From JAWWBG01 sp033721095 (GTDB lineage: Bacteria > Actinomycetota > Nitriliruptoria > Nitriliruptorales > Nitriliruptoraceae): a DNA stretch of 10,827 nucleotides. The position numbers were made by a program, and so were the translations under genes. Positions 1 through 6,036 of the stretch are shown here, piece by piece. The notes beneath the pieces are model-generated. The model searched no databases. It worked only from the letters and a program-made list of their open reading frames with translations, and was not told the DNA's origin. The DNA lies in contig JAWWBG010000077.1 in NCBI GenBank assembly GCA_033721095.1, forward strand, positions 1 to 10,827, given 5' to 3'. Positions within the stretch are counted from its first letter, which is position 1; the number at the start of each line of letters is the position of its first letter.

Positions 1-228
1 GGCAACACCGTTGCCCTCGGCCAGGACCTTCGTGACGCGTTGTCGACGCTACCGCCACGGCAGCGGGAAGTGGTGATTCGTCGCTACTACCTCGACCAGT
101 CCACACGCGAGGTCGCCGACGCCATGGCGATCTCGGAGGGCACGGTTGCGTCGGCATGCCACCGTGGGCTCGCGACGCTCCGAGGCTGCCTCGACTTCGT
201 CATCGATGGACAGGAGGTGCACGCATGA
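1..228 (+). CDS. RNA polymerase sigma-70 family factor, C-terminal part (region 4), 5' end outside window
   Basis: The frame is open from base 1 and ends at TGA 226-228, leaving about 75 residues of a longer protein. They carry a sigma region 4 helix-turn-helix: LPPRQREVVIRRYYLDQS, then the turn and recognition helix around VADAMAISEGTVASACHRGL. Region 4 contacts the -35 promoter element and the beta flap of RNA polymerase. The sequence style and the partner gene downstream resemble actinobacterial SigE-family ECF-type sigma factors; which subgroup is an inference, because region 2 is not visible. The stop overlaps the next start as ATGA (225-228), so the two genes should be translationally coupled. 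A TTG at base 40 could be mistaken for the start, but the upstream codons are also open and protein-like, so the gene is simply cut by the window edge. Confidence 0.9.
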   Translation, partial: GNTVALGQDLRDALSTLPPRQREVVIRRYYLDQSTREVADAMAISEGTVASACHRGLATLRGCLDFVIDGQEVHA

Positions 229-1169
229 CGCGTGATCTCCGCGAGCTGATGGAGGAAGCCGTGCCAGCAACGACGCAACTGGACATGGAGAGGGTGACGC
301 ACGGTGCCAGGCGCCGGCGCGCAGGCAAGTGGGCTGCGGGCGGCGTGGTGGCTGCGGCGGCCGTTGTTGTTGCCGTCTATGCCCTGCCCACCGACAACGT
401 TCCCGCGATCGACCCCGTGCAGACGCCGTCCGGCGTCGAGTCGACCAACCCGGGACCCGGCGAGGCCGCCGAGGGCTATCCAACTCTCGATGACGTCACC
501 ATCAGTGGCCCAGATGGCGTTCCAGTGGCGGCCGGCACCTACGCCGCGCGGGCGCTGGGACCGGACACGGTCATCCATCTCGAGAGCGACGTGAACCTCC
601 ACAGGCTCTGGGATCGCGTCTTCGAGTTTCGCTCGTTCGATCTCACGCCGGCGTCCCGGGTCTTCGTCGCGAGTGTCTCATCCGTCGTCGTCCCGGACCT
701 CGTTGGCGACGAAGACACCTTCCGCCGGGAGACGCCCCTGGCGACGCAGCCTTTCCCGGATGACTTCGGCGTCTACCTGGCACGAGTTCCGCAGGTCGTG
801 ATGCTGGCATCAGGCGAGAGCACGGGCCTCCTCGGGGCGTTCCGTTGGTGGGACGTCACGATCGATCCGAACCTCGGCCCCACTCGAGATTGCCGGACCG
901 GCGCGAACGTGGTGGTTCAGGCGACGTGGTGTGACGCTCTCTACGACCGGAGCAATGACGACGTTGGTCTCAACACCATTGCCCTCTTTTCGCTCTGGGA
1001 CAGCAGCTCCAGGCTCGAACGCCCGTGGGGGCTTGAGGCCACGCCGAGTCGACGCTTCATCCAGCTGGTTGACCACCAAGACCTGCTGGTCTGGAGCAAC
1101 GAGGCTGAGGTGGGCGGGCCGGCGGCCCAGTACGCCATGGAGGTCGCGGCCAACCTCGACCGGGCCTGA
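225..1169 (+). CDS. Single-pass membrane protein, putative sigma factor regulatory partner
   Basis: This 314-residue protein starts at ATG 225, inside the sigma gene's stop, with an AGGAGG-type ribosome site at about 212-217. An in-frame upstream ATG at 156 is unlikely because it lies inside the sigma gene and has no such site. Residues 1-35 are a charged cytoplasmic segment ending in the Arg-rich run ARRRRAGK, residues 36-54 are one Ala/Val-rich transmembrane helix, and the remaining 260 residues should be outside the membrane. They contain two cysteines (C223, C236) that could form a disulfide. Genes in this position after SigE-family sigma factors often act as anti-sigma or sensor proteins, so that role is inferred from context. 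The HxxxCxxC zinc motif of classic anti-sigma factors is absent from the cytoplasmic part, so it may be a different kind of regulator. I do not recognise the exported domain. Confidence 0.85.
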   Translation: MTRDLRELMEEAVPATTQLDMERVTHGARRRRAGKWAAGGVVAAAAVVVAVYALPTDNVPAIDPVQTPSGVESTNPGPGEAAEGYPTLDDVTISGPDGVPVAAGTYAARALGPDTVIHLESDVNLHRLWDRVFEFRSFDLTPASRVFVASVSSVVVPDLVGDEDTFRRETPLATQPFPDDFGVYLARVPQVVMLASGESTGLLGAFRWWDVTIDPNLGPTRDCRTGANVVVQATWCDALYDRSNDDVGLNTIALFSLWDSSSRLERPWGLEATPSRRFIQLVDHQDLLVWSNEAEVGGPAAQYAMEVAANLDRA

Positions 1170-1214
1170 TGGTCCGGCCGTGCTGGGGGCGCGCCAGTCG
1201 GTCGGCGGGTTGCT

Positions 1215-1865
1215 TCAGTCGGCGCGGCCGTGGGCCTCGCCGCAGCCACCGACGGGCGGACCCCAGCCCTGGCCCTTGCCCTGGTTGCCGGCACGCTCGA
1301 CCCATGGCCAGCCGTCGGGCTTGCCGTCGCGACCACAGCCGTTCGTCACGGCAGGTGGCGTCGTCGGGACATGCACGTCCGGCGGTGGATCGTCGGTGAC
1401 GGGTTCGTCGGGCACGTCCACAGGAACCGGCGGCGGCTCCGGCTCGAGCGCCGGCGGCGCCGGTGGCGGTGGAGCCGGCGGCGCGACGGACACCGGGGGT
1501 TCCACGGTCGGCGGCCCGATCGGCGGTGCCGCGACCGGGACGGTCACCGGCGGTGCGACGGGAGGCACGGCAACGACGGTCGAAGGTGGTTCGGGGGCGG
1601 TCTCCTCGTCCGCGAGGACGCCACCGAAGCCCGTCAGGTCTGGGGGCTCACTGGCGGCCGCCGTGGGCCCCTCCGTGGGGTCGGCCGGCCCGGCGACGAC
1701 GTTGGGCGGTTCCGGAGCCGTGGGGTCGTCGGCGGCGATGGGTGGCTCATCGAGCAGCGTGGTGTCGACGATCAGGACCAGCGCTGCGGTCGCCGTCACC
1801 AGCCCGATCGCGACCAGCACCAGCCCGAGGAGCTGTCGCGGCCCGATGTTCATCGAGGCTCCCAT
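1215..1865 (-). CDS. Proline-rich membrane-anchored protein, function unknown
   Basis: The protein is 216 residues from ATG 1865 (GAGGA ribosome site before it) or 212 from ATG 1853 (GGGAG before it); both starts are plausible. It has a short N-terminus, a transmembrane helix at about residues 10-34 (QLLGLVLVAIGLVTATAALV), a long extended region of Pro, Val, Ala and acidic residues at about 40-172, and a short C-terminal piece with two cysteines, several Trp and many Gly. This is the look of an envelope protein held in the membrane with a stiff Pro-rich stalk crossing the cell wall; that role is inferred. It follows the 489-residue gene in the same direction and overlaps its annotated end out of frame. 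It is convergent with the sigma-partner gene, 45 bases away. The opposite strand reads as a Gly/Ser-rich ORF, which I take to be a shadow. Confidence 0.8.
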   Translation of the reverse strand: MGASMNIGPRQLLGLVLVAIGLVTATAALVLIVDTTLLDEPPIAADDPTAPEPPNVVAGPADPTEGPTAAASEPPDLTGFGGVLADEETAPEPPSTVVAVPPVAPPVTVPVAAPPIGPPTVEPPVSVAPPAPPPPAPPALEPEPPPVPVDVPDEPVTDDPPPDVHVPTTPPAVTNGCGRDGKPDGWPWVERAGNQGKGQGWGPPVGGCGEAHGRAD

Positions 1866-3216
1866 CCCGTTCCTCGACGTCTTCCACTGGGTCGTCGTCG
1901 CCCTCGGCCACGCTCCAGGCTCCGGCTGCGGTGCGGCGTATCTGGACGACCCGGGCATCAAAGCGCATCGACCCGACCGGAGTCGAATCGAGCGGGGGTG
2001 CCTCGCTTCCCGCGGCAGCGCCGGCACCGAGCAGCACGTCGATCGCAGGAGTCGCGCATGCGCAGGAGGCGGGACCGGCGCCGACCTCCGGGCCCGTCGG
2101 CCGCCCCTCTGAGGCTTTCGGACTGACCCGCAGCCGGAGGTGGCTCGACGCGCGGCCGTGCAGCACGACCTCGGACTCGTCGACGTGGACCGCGGCCGCC
2201 TCGATCTCGATGCCGACACCCATGTCGATGGTGAAGTCGGGCTTCTCGACCCGTGATGACGCCGTGCCCGACCACCCGCCGCCGCTGGCGTCGGCGTCGG
2301 GGTCGCAGCTGAAGGAGACGCCGGGCGGGTCGTGCCCGACGACGGCCGCGGATCGCAGTCCTTGCGGCGGTGCGACCGGCGTGGTGGCGCCGGCGCGCAG
2401 GTCGTCCGCCAGGACCCAGGCGCTGAGCTGCCCCGACGCATGGTCGAAGCCGCCAACCTGGTGGCTGTTCCATCGCACGTTGGCCTCGGCGTCCAGCTCG
2501 ATGACCGGTTGCGCCGCCTCGCAGCTGCGGTCGACAGTGACGTGGAGCAACAGTCGGCGGCCGTGCTCGAGGCGGTTGCCCTCCGACGTTCTGCCGGCCG
2601 TCGGCCGCGCGCCCTGGAGGCGGAGCTGGTCGAGGTGGAGCTCCCACGCCCGTCGTGCGCGGTCGTCGAACTCGCTGTCGCTCTCCGCCGGGAGCTGCTC
2701 CCACCCCGGTGAGCCGACCGACGGGCCCGGCGAGCGCACGATCGCCATCGTTGCATCGAGGTCGGTGGGGGACGCAAGGACCTCACGGGCGATCGACTCG
2801 CGCTGGAGTGGCGTGAACGATCCGTCCCGACCGATCTGGGTGGACTTGCCGACGTAGTACAGCCGCTCCTCGACCGGCTTGTCGTCGGCGTCGATCGAGG
2901 ACTCCGACAGCGAGAACAGCCAGCGGCAGCACGCGTCGCTGGCCGGAGTTCGCAGGAGCTGGCGTTTGCCCGACGGCAGTTCGAGCTCCGCGGACCAGTC
3001 GCAGGTCGGGATGGGTGGCGTGACATCTCGGGCCTCGTCCGCCGCCGACGCCGGCTCGAGGACGGGTGCCTCCTGCGGGTCGTCTCGGACCTCGGGCACC
3101 GCCGGTTCCGGTCGTCGTCCGACCAGCAGCACGAGGCCGGCGACGAGGATGGCGAGCCCGCCCACGAGCATCACCGTCGGGATGACGACGCTGGCGGCGA
3201 GCGAAACGAGGACCAC
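1747..3216 (-). CDS. Membrane-anchored exported protein with seven cysteines, function unknown
   Basis: The 489-residue protein starts at GTG 3216; an in-frame TAG twelve bases upstream rules out a longer form. A transmembrane helix spans about residues 8-32, followed by RR and a Pro/Glu-rich linker (35-70), then a large domain that should be exported. Cysteines lie at 72, 96, 97, 232, 304, 385 and 387, including a CC pair (DACCRW) and a CAC motif. I recognise no family. Residues 451-489 overlap the next gene in another frame, are Arg/Ala/Gly-rich and use A/T-ending codons, unlike the rest; the true end may therefore be near residue 450, or a one-base indel may be present. The gene appears leaderless: a TAGGAT box ends seven bases before GTG. 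With the Pro-rich gene downstream it forms a probable two-gene envelope operon. Confidence 0.8.
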   Translation of the reverse strand: MVLVSLAASVVIPTVMLVGGLAILVAGLVLLVGRRPEPAVPEVRDDPQEAPVLEPASAADEARDVTPPIPTCDWSAELELPSGKRQLLRTPASDACCRWLFSLSESSIDADDKPVEERLYYVGKSTQIGRDGSFTPLQRESIAREVLASPTDLDATMAIVRSPGPSVGSPGWEQLPAESDSEFDDRARRAWELHLDQLRLQGARPTAGRTSEGNRLEHGRRLLLHVTVDRSCEAAQPVIELDAEANVRWNSHQVGGFDHASGQLSAWVLADDLRAGATTPVAPPQGLRSAAVVGHDPPGVSFSCDPDADASGGGWSGTASSRVEKPDFTIDMGVGIEIEAAAVHVDESEVVLHGRASSHLRLRVSPKASEGRPTGPEVGAGPASCACATPAIDVLLGAGAAAGSEAPPLDSTPVGSMRFDARVVQIRRTAAGAWSVAEGDDDPVEDVEERDGSLDEHRAATAPRAGAGRDRAGDGDRSAGPDRRHHAAR

Positions 3217-3222
3217 GGCTGC

Positions 3223-3228
3223 ATCCTA
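3223..3228 (-). promoter_or_regulatory. Probable -10 box of a leaderless promoter for the 489-residue membrane protein gene
   Basis: On the minus strand TAGGAT (within CTCGTAGGATGCAGCC) is followed by exactly six bases and then the GTG start at 3216. That distance puts the transcription start at or next to the start codon, as is common for leaderless actinobacterial genes. No convincing -35 hexamer is visible; the upstream bases are GC-rich inverted repeats (GGTCC/GGACC). The same arrangement occurs before the hydrolase-LuxR gene. Confidence 0.45.
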
Positions 3229-3448
3229 CGAGCCGGCCGGTCCTGCCGGACCCTGCCGGCCACGTCGAGCCATTCGTGGCGCGGCCCGCCCGCAAGCCGC
3301 AAGGTCCTCGCCCCCGCTGGATCGCCTCGATCTGCTGGTTCGCCCGATCAACGTCTCGCACCCAGATGTCGACGTGCGAGCGGTCGGGATCGAGTTTCTT
3401 CTCGCAGTCGACGAGATGGAGGATCATCGCGGCGACGTTGCGGGTCAT
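3226..3448 (-). pseudogene. Small ORF with apparent frame disruption, function unknown
   Basis: From ATG 3448 (or GTG 3466) the first 45 codons are clearly gene-like: nearly all end in G or C and encode a mixed-charge protein (LVDCEKKLDPDRSHVDIWV, then RANQQIEAIQR). After codon 45 comes a G5 run (3311-3315 on the plus strand as CCCCC). The literal frame then continues to 2783 inside the 489-residue gene and loses protein character. Removing one G gives about 29 more residues and a TAG at 3226-3228, just before the next gene; shifting the other way gives a different plausible tail ending near 3171. So the N-terminal half looks real and the C-terminal half cannot be assigned. It may be a broken gene, a sequencing indel, or a short gene with an overlapping tail. 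It is divergent from the lipoprotein gene, with 35 bases between their starts. No known family is evident. Confidence 0.4.
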
Positions 3449-3451
3449 GGC

Positions 3452-3457
3452 TAGGTT
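3452..3457 (+). promoter_or_regulatory. Possible -10 box for the lipoprotein gene
   Basis: TAGGTT matches the TAnnnT pattern and lies 26 bases before ATG 3484, which would leave a leader of about 20 bases. No -35 element is obvious, so this is a weak call resting on position and pattern. Confidence 0.25.
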
Positions 3458-3483
3458 GCGGCCCACTCGAGCCGAGCCGGATC

Positions 3484-4047
3484 ATGCTTGTCGGACACAC
3501 CAGTCAGCTGGTGGCTTCGGCCATCGCCATCGCACTGGTGGCCACCGCCTGCGGCGGGGACGGTCCCGGCGCGGCCACCTCGGAACCCGGCGCGGAGACA
3601 TCTGCGCCGACAGACCAGCCGACGGAGGCGGCGGTGACGTCGGAACCTGCCGCAGCCGGCGGCGGTCACCGGGCGACGGTGACCATCGGCGACGAGACCT
3701 TCGAGCTCACGTCCACCGGTGGCGACGACGTGTGCGAGGGTTTCGTCGAGGAGCAGCTGTTCTTCGCGACGTGGGAGGACGGCCCGCTGTCACTGTTCGT
3801 GAACCTCGACGGCGACAGCGGTTCGATCCAGCTCGCCGACGACGTCGATCGGGACCCCACCTTCACCTGGGTGGCCGACAACGGGCAGACTCCGCTGGTC
3901 AACGCCGAGAACACCAGCACGATCGACGCGGTCGACTTCACCGAAACGGCGGCCACCGGAAGCGCCTCGTTCATCGACGTCGTCGAGGCCAACCGTGGGC
4001 CGACCGAGACCGTCCCCGGGACCTTCGAGATCGCCTGCGCGTCCTGA
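3484..4047 (+). CDS. Secreted lipoprotein, LpqH-like layout
   Basis: The 187-residue protein begins with a hydrophobic export signal (residues 8-22) ending in ATAC-GG, a usable lipobox with Cys 23 as the likely lipid-modified residue. The n-region lacks Lys/Arg, which is unusual, but no start codon is available upstream in frame. A Thr/Pro/Glu/Ala-rich linker (about 27-62) leads to a beta-rich domain, from ATVTIGDETFEL to the C-terminal FEIACAS. The domain has two cysteines, one early (DDVCEG) and one four residues from the end. This order of lipobox, low-complexity linker, beta domain and a pair of terminal cysteines resembles mycobacterial LpqH (19-kDa antigen, Pfam Myco_19_kDa); I base that on layout and the FEIxC ending, not on an alignment. 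It should sit on the outer face of the membrane. The ribosome site is weak. The gene is convergent with the GYD gene. Confidence 0.85.
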   Translation: MLVGHTSQLVASAIAIALVATACGGDGPGAATSEPGAETSAPTDQPTEAAVTSEPAAAGGGHRATVTIGDETFELTSTGGDDVCEGFVEEQLFFATWEDGPLSLFVNLDGDSGSIQLADDVDRDPTFTWVADNGQTPLVNAENTSTIDAVDFTETAATGSASFIDVVEANRGPTETVPGTFEIACAS

Positions 4048-4086
4048 GCCACCGCGGCGCGCCCTGCCCGGTCGCGGACGCGGGAC

Positions 4087-4099
4087 GCCAGCGGCTGGC
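4087..4099. terminator. Possible bidirectional hairpin between convergent genes
   Basis: GCCAG-CGG-CTGGC is a perfect 5-bp stem with a 3-base loop (palindromic over 13 bases). It lies about 40 bases after the lipoprotein stop and 20 bases after the GYD stop on the other strand. There is no T-run on either side, so intrinsic termination is uncertain; its position between converging genes is the main support. Confidence 0.3.
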
Positions 4100-4118
4100 A
4101 GGCGCCCCGCACCGACCC

Positions 4119-4439
4119 TCACGAACCCGGCGGCCGGAAGTCCGCGGTGATCTTGCAGGCGTGGTCCATCTCCTCGGGCGTGAGCAGCGGGACGGCCTCG
4201 GCGTTGATCGTGCCGGTGTTCGTCACGATGGTCTTCGCGGCGGCGGTGCTCACGCTGTCGGGCATGTCGGCGATGATCACGAAGTCGTCGTGATCGACGC
4301 GAAAGTGCATCGACTCGACGCTTCCGCCCAGTGCCGCGCAGAGCGCGCTGACGGCTTCGGCCCGGGCGGTGCCGCCCTCCGTCGCCACGTTGCGCCTGCC
4401 GTCGAGCGTGTAGGTGCCGGTGAACAGGAACTTCCCCAT
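4119..4439 (-). CDS. GYD domain protein
   Basis: This is a 106-residue protein of the GYD family, small ferredoxin-fold-like alpha/beta-barrel proteins of unproven biochemical role. Recognisable pieces in order are MGKFLFTGTYTLDG at the start, EGGTARAEAVSALCAALGG with the typical glycine-rich turn, VDHDDFVIIADMPD in the centre, and LLTPEEMDHACKITADFRPPG at the end, which is close to the usual family ending. ATG 4439 is chosen because an AGAAGG ribosome site lies seven bases upstream and family members begin at this point; an in-frame extension to 4502 adds unrelated residues. It lies 126 bases downstream of the hydrolase-LuxR gene on the same strand and could share its transcript, but a hairpin after that gene suggests its own promoter is also possible. 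Confidence 0.9.
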   Translation of the reverse strand: MGKFLFTGTYTLDGRRNVATEGGTARAEAVSALCAALGGSVESMHFRVDHDDFVIIADMPDSVSTAAAKTIVTNTGTINAEAVPLLTPEEMDHACKITADFRPPGS

Positions 4440-4547
4440 CTGGAGACCTTCTTCTCGTGTGTCCCCAGTGTGGAGAACGTGAGGAGCCCTGAACATCCGC
4501 AATGACCCCGGTCTTTGGGGCGCAGGCGTCCCGTTGCGGGTCGTTGG

Positions 4548-4565
4548 CTCCGTGAAACCCCGGAG
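4548..4565 (-). terminator. Hairpin directly after the LuxR-type gene
   Basis: On the minus strand CTCCG-GGGTTTCA-CGGAG forms a 5-bp stem with an 8-base loop, starting at the base after the TGA of the hydrolase-LuxR gene. No T-run follows, so it may be a weak or Rho-assisted terminator, or chance in GC-rich DNA. Confidence 0.3.
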
Positions 4566-5567
4566 TCACCGGGCCCGACGAGCAACGATCCAGGATGCGA
4601 TCTGGGCACGTGACCGCAGGTCCAGCTTCTCACGGATGTTGCCGACATGGCTCTCGACGGTGCGCGGCGAGATCGTCAGGCGCTTGCCGATCTCGGCGTT
4701 CGTCAGGCCCTCGCTGACCAGCTCGGCCACCTCGCGTTCCCGGTCGGTGAGCGGATGGTTGGCCGCACCTTCCGCCAGGAAGCGCGCGACGGCGTCGGCG
4801 ATCGTCTGGACGTCACCCATGTACGCGGCGTGGGCATCCCCGTCCACCAGCAGCAGCTCGGCGCCGGGGATCCGCTCGGCCATCGCGATGCTGGACGACG
4901 CCGGCACGGCCTTTTCGTCTCGCCGGTGCAGCACGAGCGTCGGCACGCCGACGTTGGCCAGCTGGTCGCGAACATCGACGTCGTAGAACAGCTCCAGCAT
5001 GCGGGCGGCCGTCTCGGCATCGGCCCCGTCGCGTTGCAGCGCCGCGTACCAGTCGAGGGTCTCCCTGGGCTCCGAGGGAAAGAAGATCTCGGCGAAGACG
5101 CGTGGCCCGAGGCCCCAAGACGATCGGACCAGGGCCGGCAGGGCCGTGCGCAGCTCGGGCGGAGCAAGCTGCGCGCCGAAGGCCGTCCCGCCATGCAGCA
5201 CCAGTCGGTCGATCGCGTCGGCCTCACGTGCCGCGACGGCGATGGCAGTAGGCGCGGCCATCGAGGCCGCGAAGACGCGCACGGGGGCGCCGGCGACCGC
5301 CACCATCGTCCTGAGGATCTCGATCTCGGCCTCGTGGGACCAGTCGGTGCGATCGCGATTCGACAGTCCGCACCCCGGGCGATCGTGGATGAGGACCCGG
5401 TGGGTTGCGGCGAGTGCCTCGACGAGCTCGCGGTACCCGGCCAGCTCCCACATTCGTTCGAGGTGCGTGATCCAGCCGACGTCCAGGATGAGTGGTGGGC
5501 CCGAGCCGATCGACGCGTGCGCGACGCGGCCAAGGCGGGAGTCTGCGAATCGAATCCTGGGAGCCAC
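4566..5567 (-). CDS. LuxR-family transcriptional regulator with N-terminal alpha/beta hydrolase domain
   Basis: The protein has 333 residues. Residues 1-265 form an alpha/beta hydrolase domain: DRPGCGLSN at 62-70, a nucleophile elbow FAASMAAP with Ser102 (small Ala in place of the usual Gly residues), Asp217 in HRRDEKAVP and His246 in VDGDAHAAYMGD, so the catalytic triad looks intact. Residues 272-330 are a LuxR/GerE helix-turn-helix: LTDREREVAELVSEGLTN, then IGKRLTISPRTVESHVGNI. The layout suggests a DNA-binding regulator whose hydrolase part senses or cleaves a small ligand; the ligand is not deducible. GTG 5567 is the longest possible start because an in-frame TAG lies 12 bases upstream. 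That TAG belongs to a TAGGCT box six bases before GTG, pointing to leaderless transcription. The gene is divergent from the DUF1801 gene, with 76 bases between starts. Confidence 0.93.
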   Translation of the reverse strand: MAPRIRFADSRLGRVAHASIGSGPPLILDVGWITHLERMWELAGYRELVEALAATHRVLIHDRPGCGLSNRDRTDWSHEAEIEILRTMVAVAGAPVRVFAASMAAPTAIAVAAREADAIDRLVLHGGTAFGAQLAPPELRTALPALVRSSWGLGPRVFAEIFFPSEPRETLDWYAALQRDGADAETAARMLELFYDVDVRDQLANVGVPTLVLHRRDEKAVPASSSIAMAERIPGAELLLVDGDAHAAYMGDVQTIADAVARFLAEGAANHPLTDREREVAELVSEGLTNAEIGKRLTISPRTVESHVGNIREKLDLRSRAQIASWIVARRAR

Positions 5568-5573
5568 GCGACC

Positions 5574-5579
5574 AGCCTA
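5574..5579 (-). promoter_or_regulatory. Probable -10 box of a leaderless promoter for the hydrolase-LuxR gene
   Basis: On the minus strand TTCGTAGGCT is followed by six bases (GGTCGC) and the GTG start. There is no good ribosome site, which fits a leaderless transcript. The ten bases TTCGTAGGCT recur unchanged upstream of the MaoC gene, and the box before the 489-residue gene differs by only two bases. No standard -35 is visible. Confidence 0.5.
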
Positions 5580-5588
5580 CGAAGGCTC

Positions 5589-5616
5589 TTGTCCGGGACC
5601 GGCGGATGGTTACGGT
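5589..5616 (+). promoter_or_regulatory. Probable promoter of the DUF1801 gene (TTGTCC-N16-TACGGT)
   Basis: TTGTCC (5589-5594) and TACGGT (5611-5616) are 16 bases apart and match relaxed actinobacterial -35 and TAnnnT -10 patterns. Transcription would begin near 5623, leaving a leader of about 20 bases with the GAGGA ribosome site before ATG 5644. The element overlaps the upstream region of the divergent LuxR-type gene, so that regulator could affect both; this is inference. Confidence 0.4.
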
Positions 5617-5643
5617 GGCACGGAGCCTGCCGAGGACATCGCC

Positions 5644-6036
5644 ATGGGAGCTGCCGAGGACGTGGACGCCATCCTCGCTCATCACGACGACTGGCGGGGT
5701 CGGCGGCTGGCCCAGGTGCGGAGGCTGATCAAGCAGGCGGACCCGGACGTCGTGGAGGAGGTCAAGTGGCGCAAGGCCTCCAACGACATGCTCGGCGTCC
5801 CCGTCTGGTCCCACGCGGGGATCATCTGCACCGGCGAGACCTACAGGGACAAGGTCAAGCTGACCTTCCACAAGGGCGCCTCGCTCGAGGACCCCGACGG
5901 CCTGTTCAACGCCGGGTTCGGTGGCGGCACGCGTCGGGCCATCGACATCCGCGAGGATGATCGGCTCGACGAGGCGGCCTTCATGTCCCTCATCGGCACC
6001 GCCGTTGCCTTCAATGAGTCGTCGACGGCACGCTGA
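5644..6036 (+). CDS. DUF1801 domain protein (YdhG-like)
   Basis: The 130-residue protein matches the DUF1801 family of small intracellular proteins related to Bacillus YdhG, which is described as an iron chaperone; that activity should not be assumed here. Recognisable stretches are AEDVDAILAHHDDWRG near the start, IKQADPDVVEEVKWRKAS with the conserved KW core, VPVWSHAGIICTGETYRDKV, LTFHKGASLEDPDGLFNAG and RRAIDIREDDRLDE. Full family length is present. ATG 5644 is the only start available close to the conserved N-terminus and has GAGGA seven bases upstream. The bases around the start repeat an 11-mer (CTGCCGAGGAC, before and just after ATG), which looks like a small local duplication. It is divergent from the hydrolase-LuxR gene. 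Confidence 0.92.
   Translation: MGAAEDVDAILAHHDDWRGRRLAQVRRLIKQADPDVVEEVKWRKASNDMLGVPVWSHAGIICTGETYRDKVKLTFHKGASLEDPDGLFNAGFGGGTRRAIDIREDDRLDEAAFMSLIGTAVAFNESSTAR

Noticed and set aside
1420..1600. Repetitive-looking GGCGG/CCGGCG-rich sequence that might be a tandem repeat.
   Set aside because: The pattern is explained by proline codons of the Pro-rich stalk; there is no fixed repeat unit.
931..2112. A plus-strand ORF with a long Gly/Ser-rich section that resembles a PE_PGRS-like or glycine-rich surface protein.
   Set aside because: It is antisense to the Pro-rich gene and crosses the end of the sigma-partner gene. The minus-strand reading has a start, a ribosome site, a transmembrane helix and better third-position G/C use; the glycines are the complement of proline codons.
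1215..3026. A 603-codon minus-strand ORF containing the Pro-rich protein as its C-terminal third.
   Set aside because: The first two thirds are Arg/Ser-rich without fold-like patterns and are out of frame with the credible 489-residue protein. The real gene begins at 1865 or 1853.
3276..4505. A 409-codon plus-strand ORF spanning the lipoprotein and GYD genes.
   Set aside because: Its translation is Arg-rich and overlaps two recognisable proteins in other frames.
5628..5661. The 11-mer CTGCCGAGGAC occurring twice around the DUF1801 start codon.
   Set aside because: It is a small two-copy repeat without a matching element elsewhere; I mention it in the gene entry but see no function.
4647..5960. 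A 437-codon plus-strand ORF opposite the hydrolase-LuxR gene.
   Set aside because: The opposite strand has a complete catalytic triad and LuxR motif; this frame is a high-GC shadow that also runs through the DUF1801 gene in the wrong frame.
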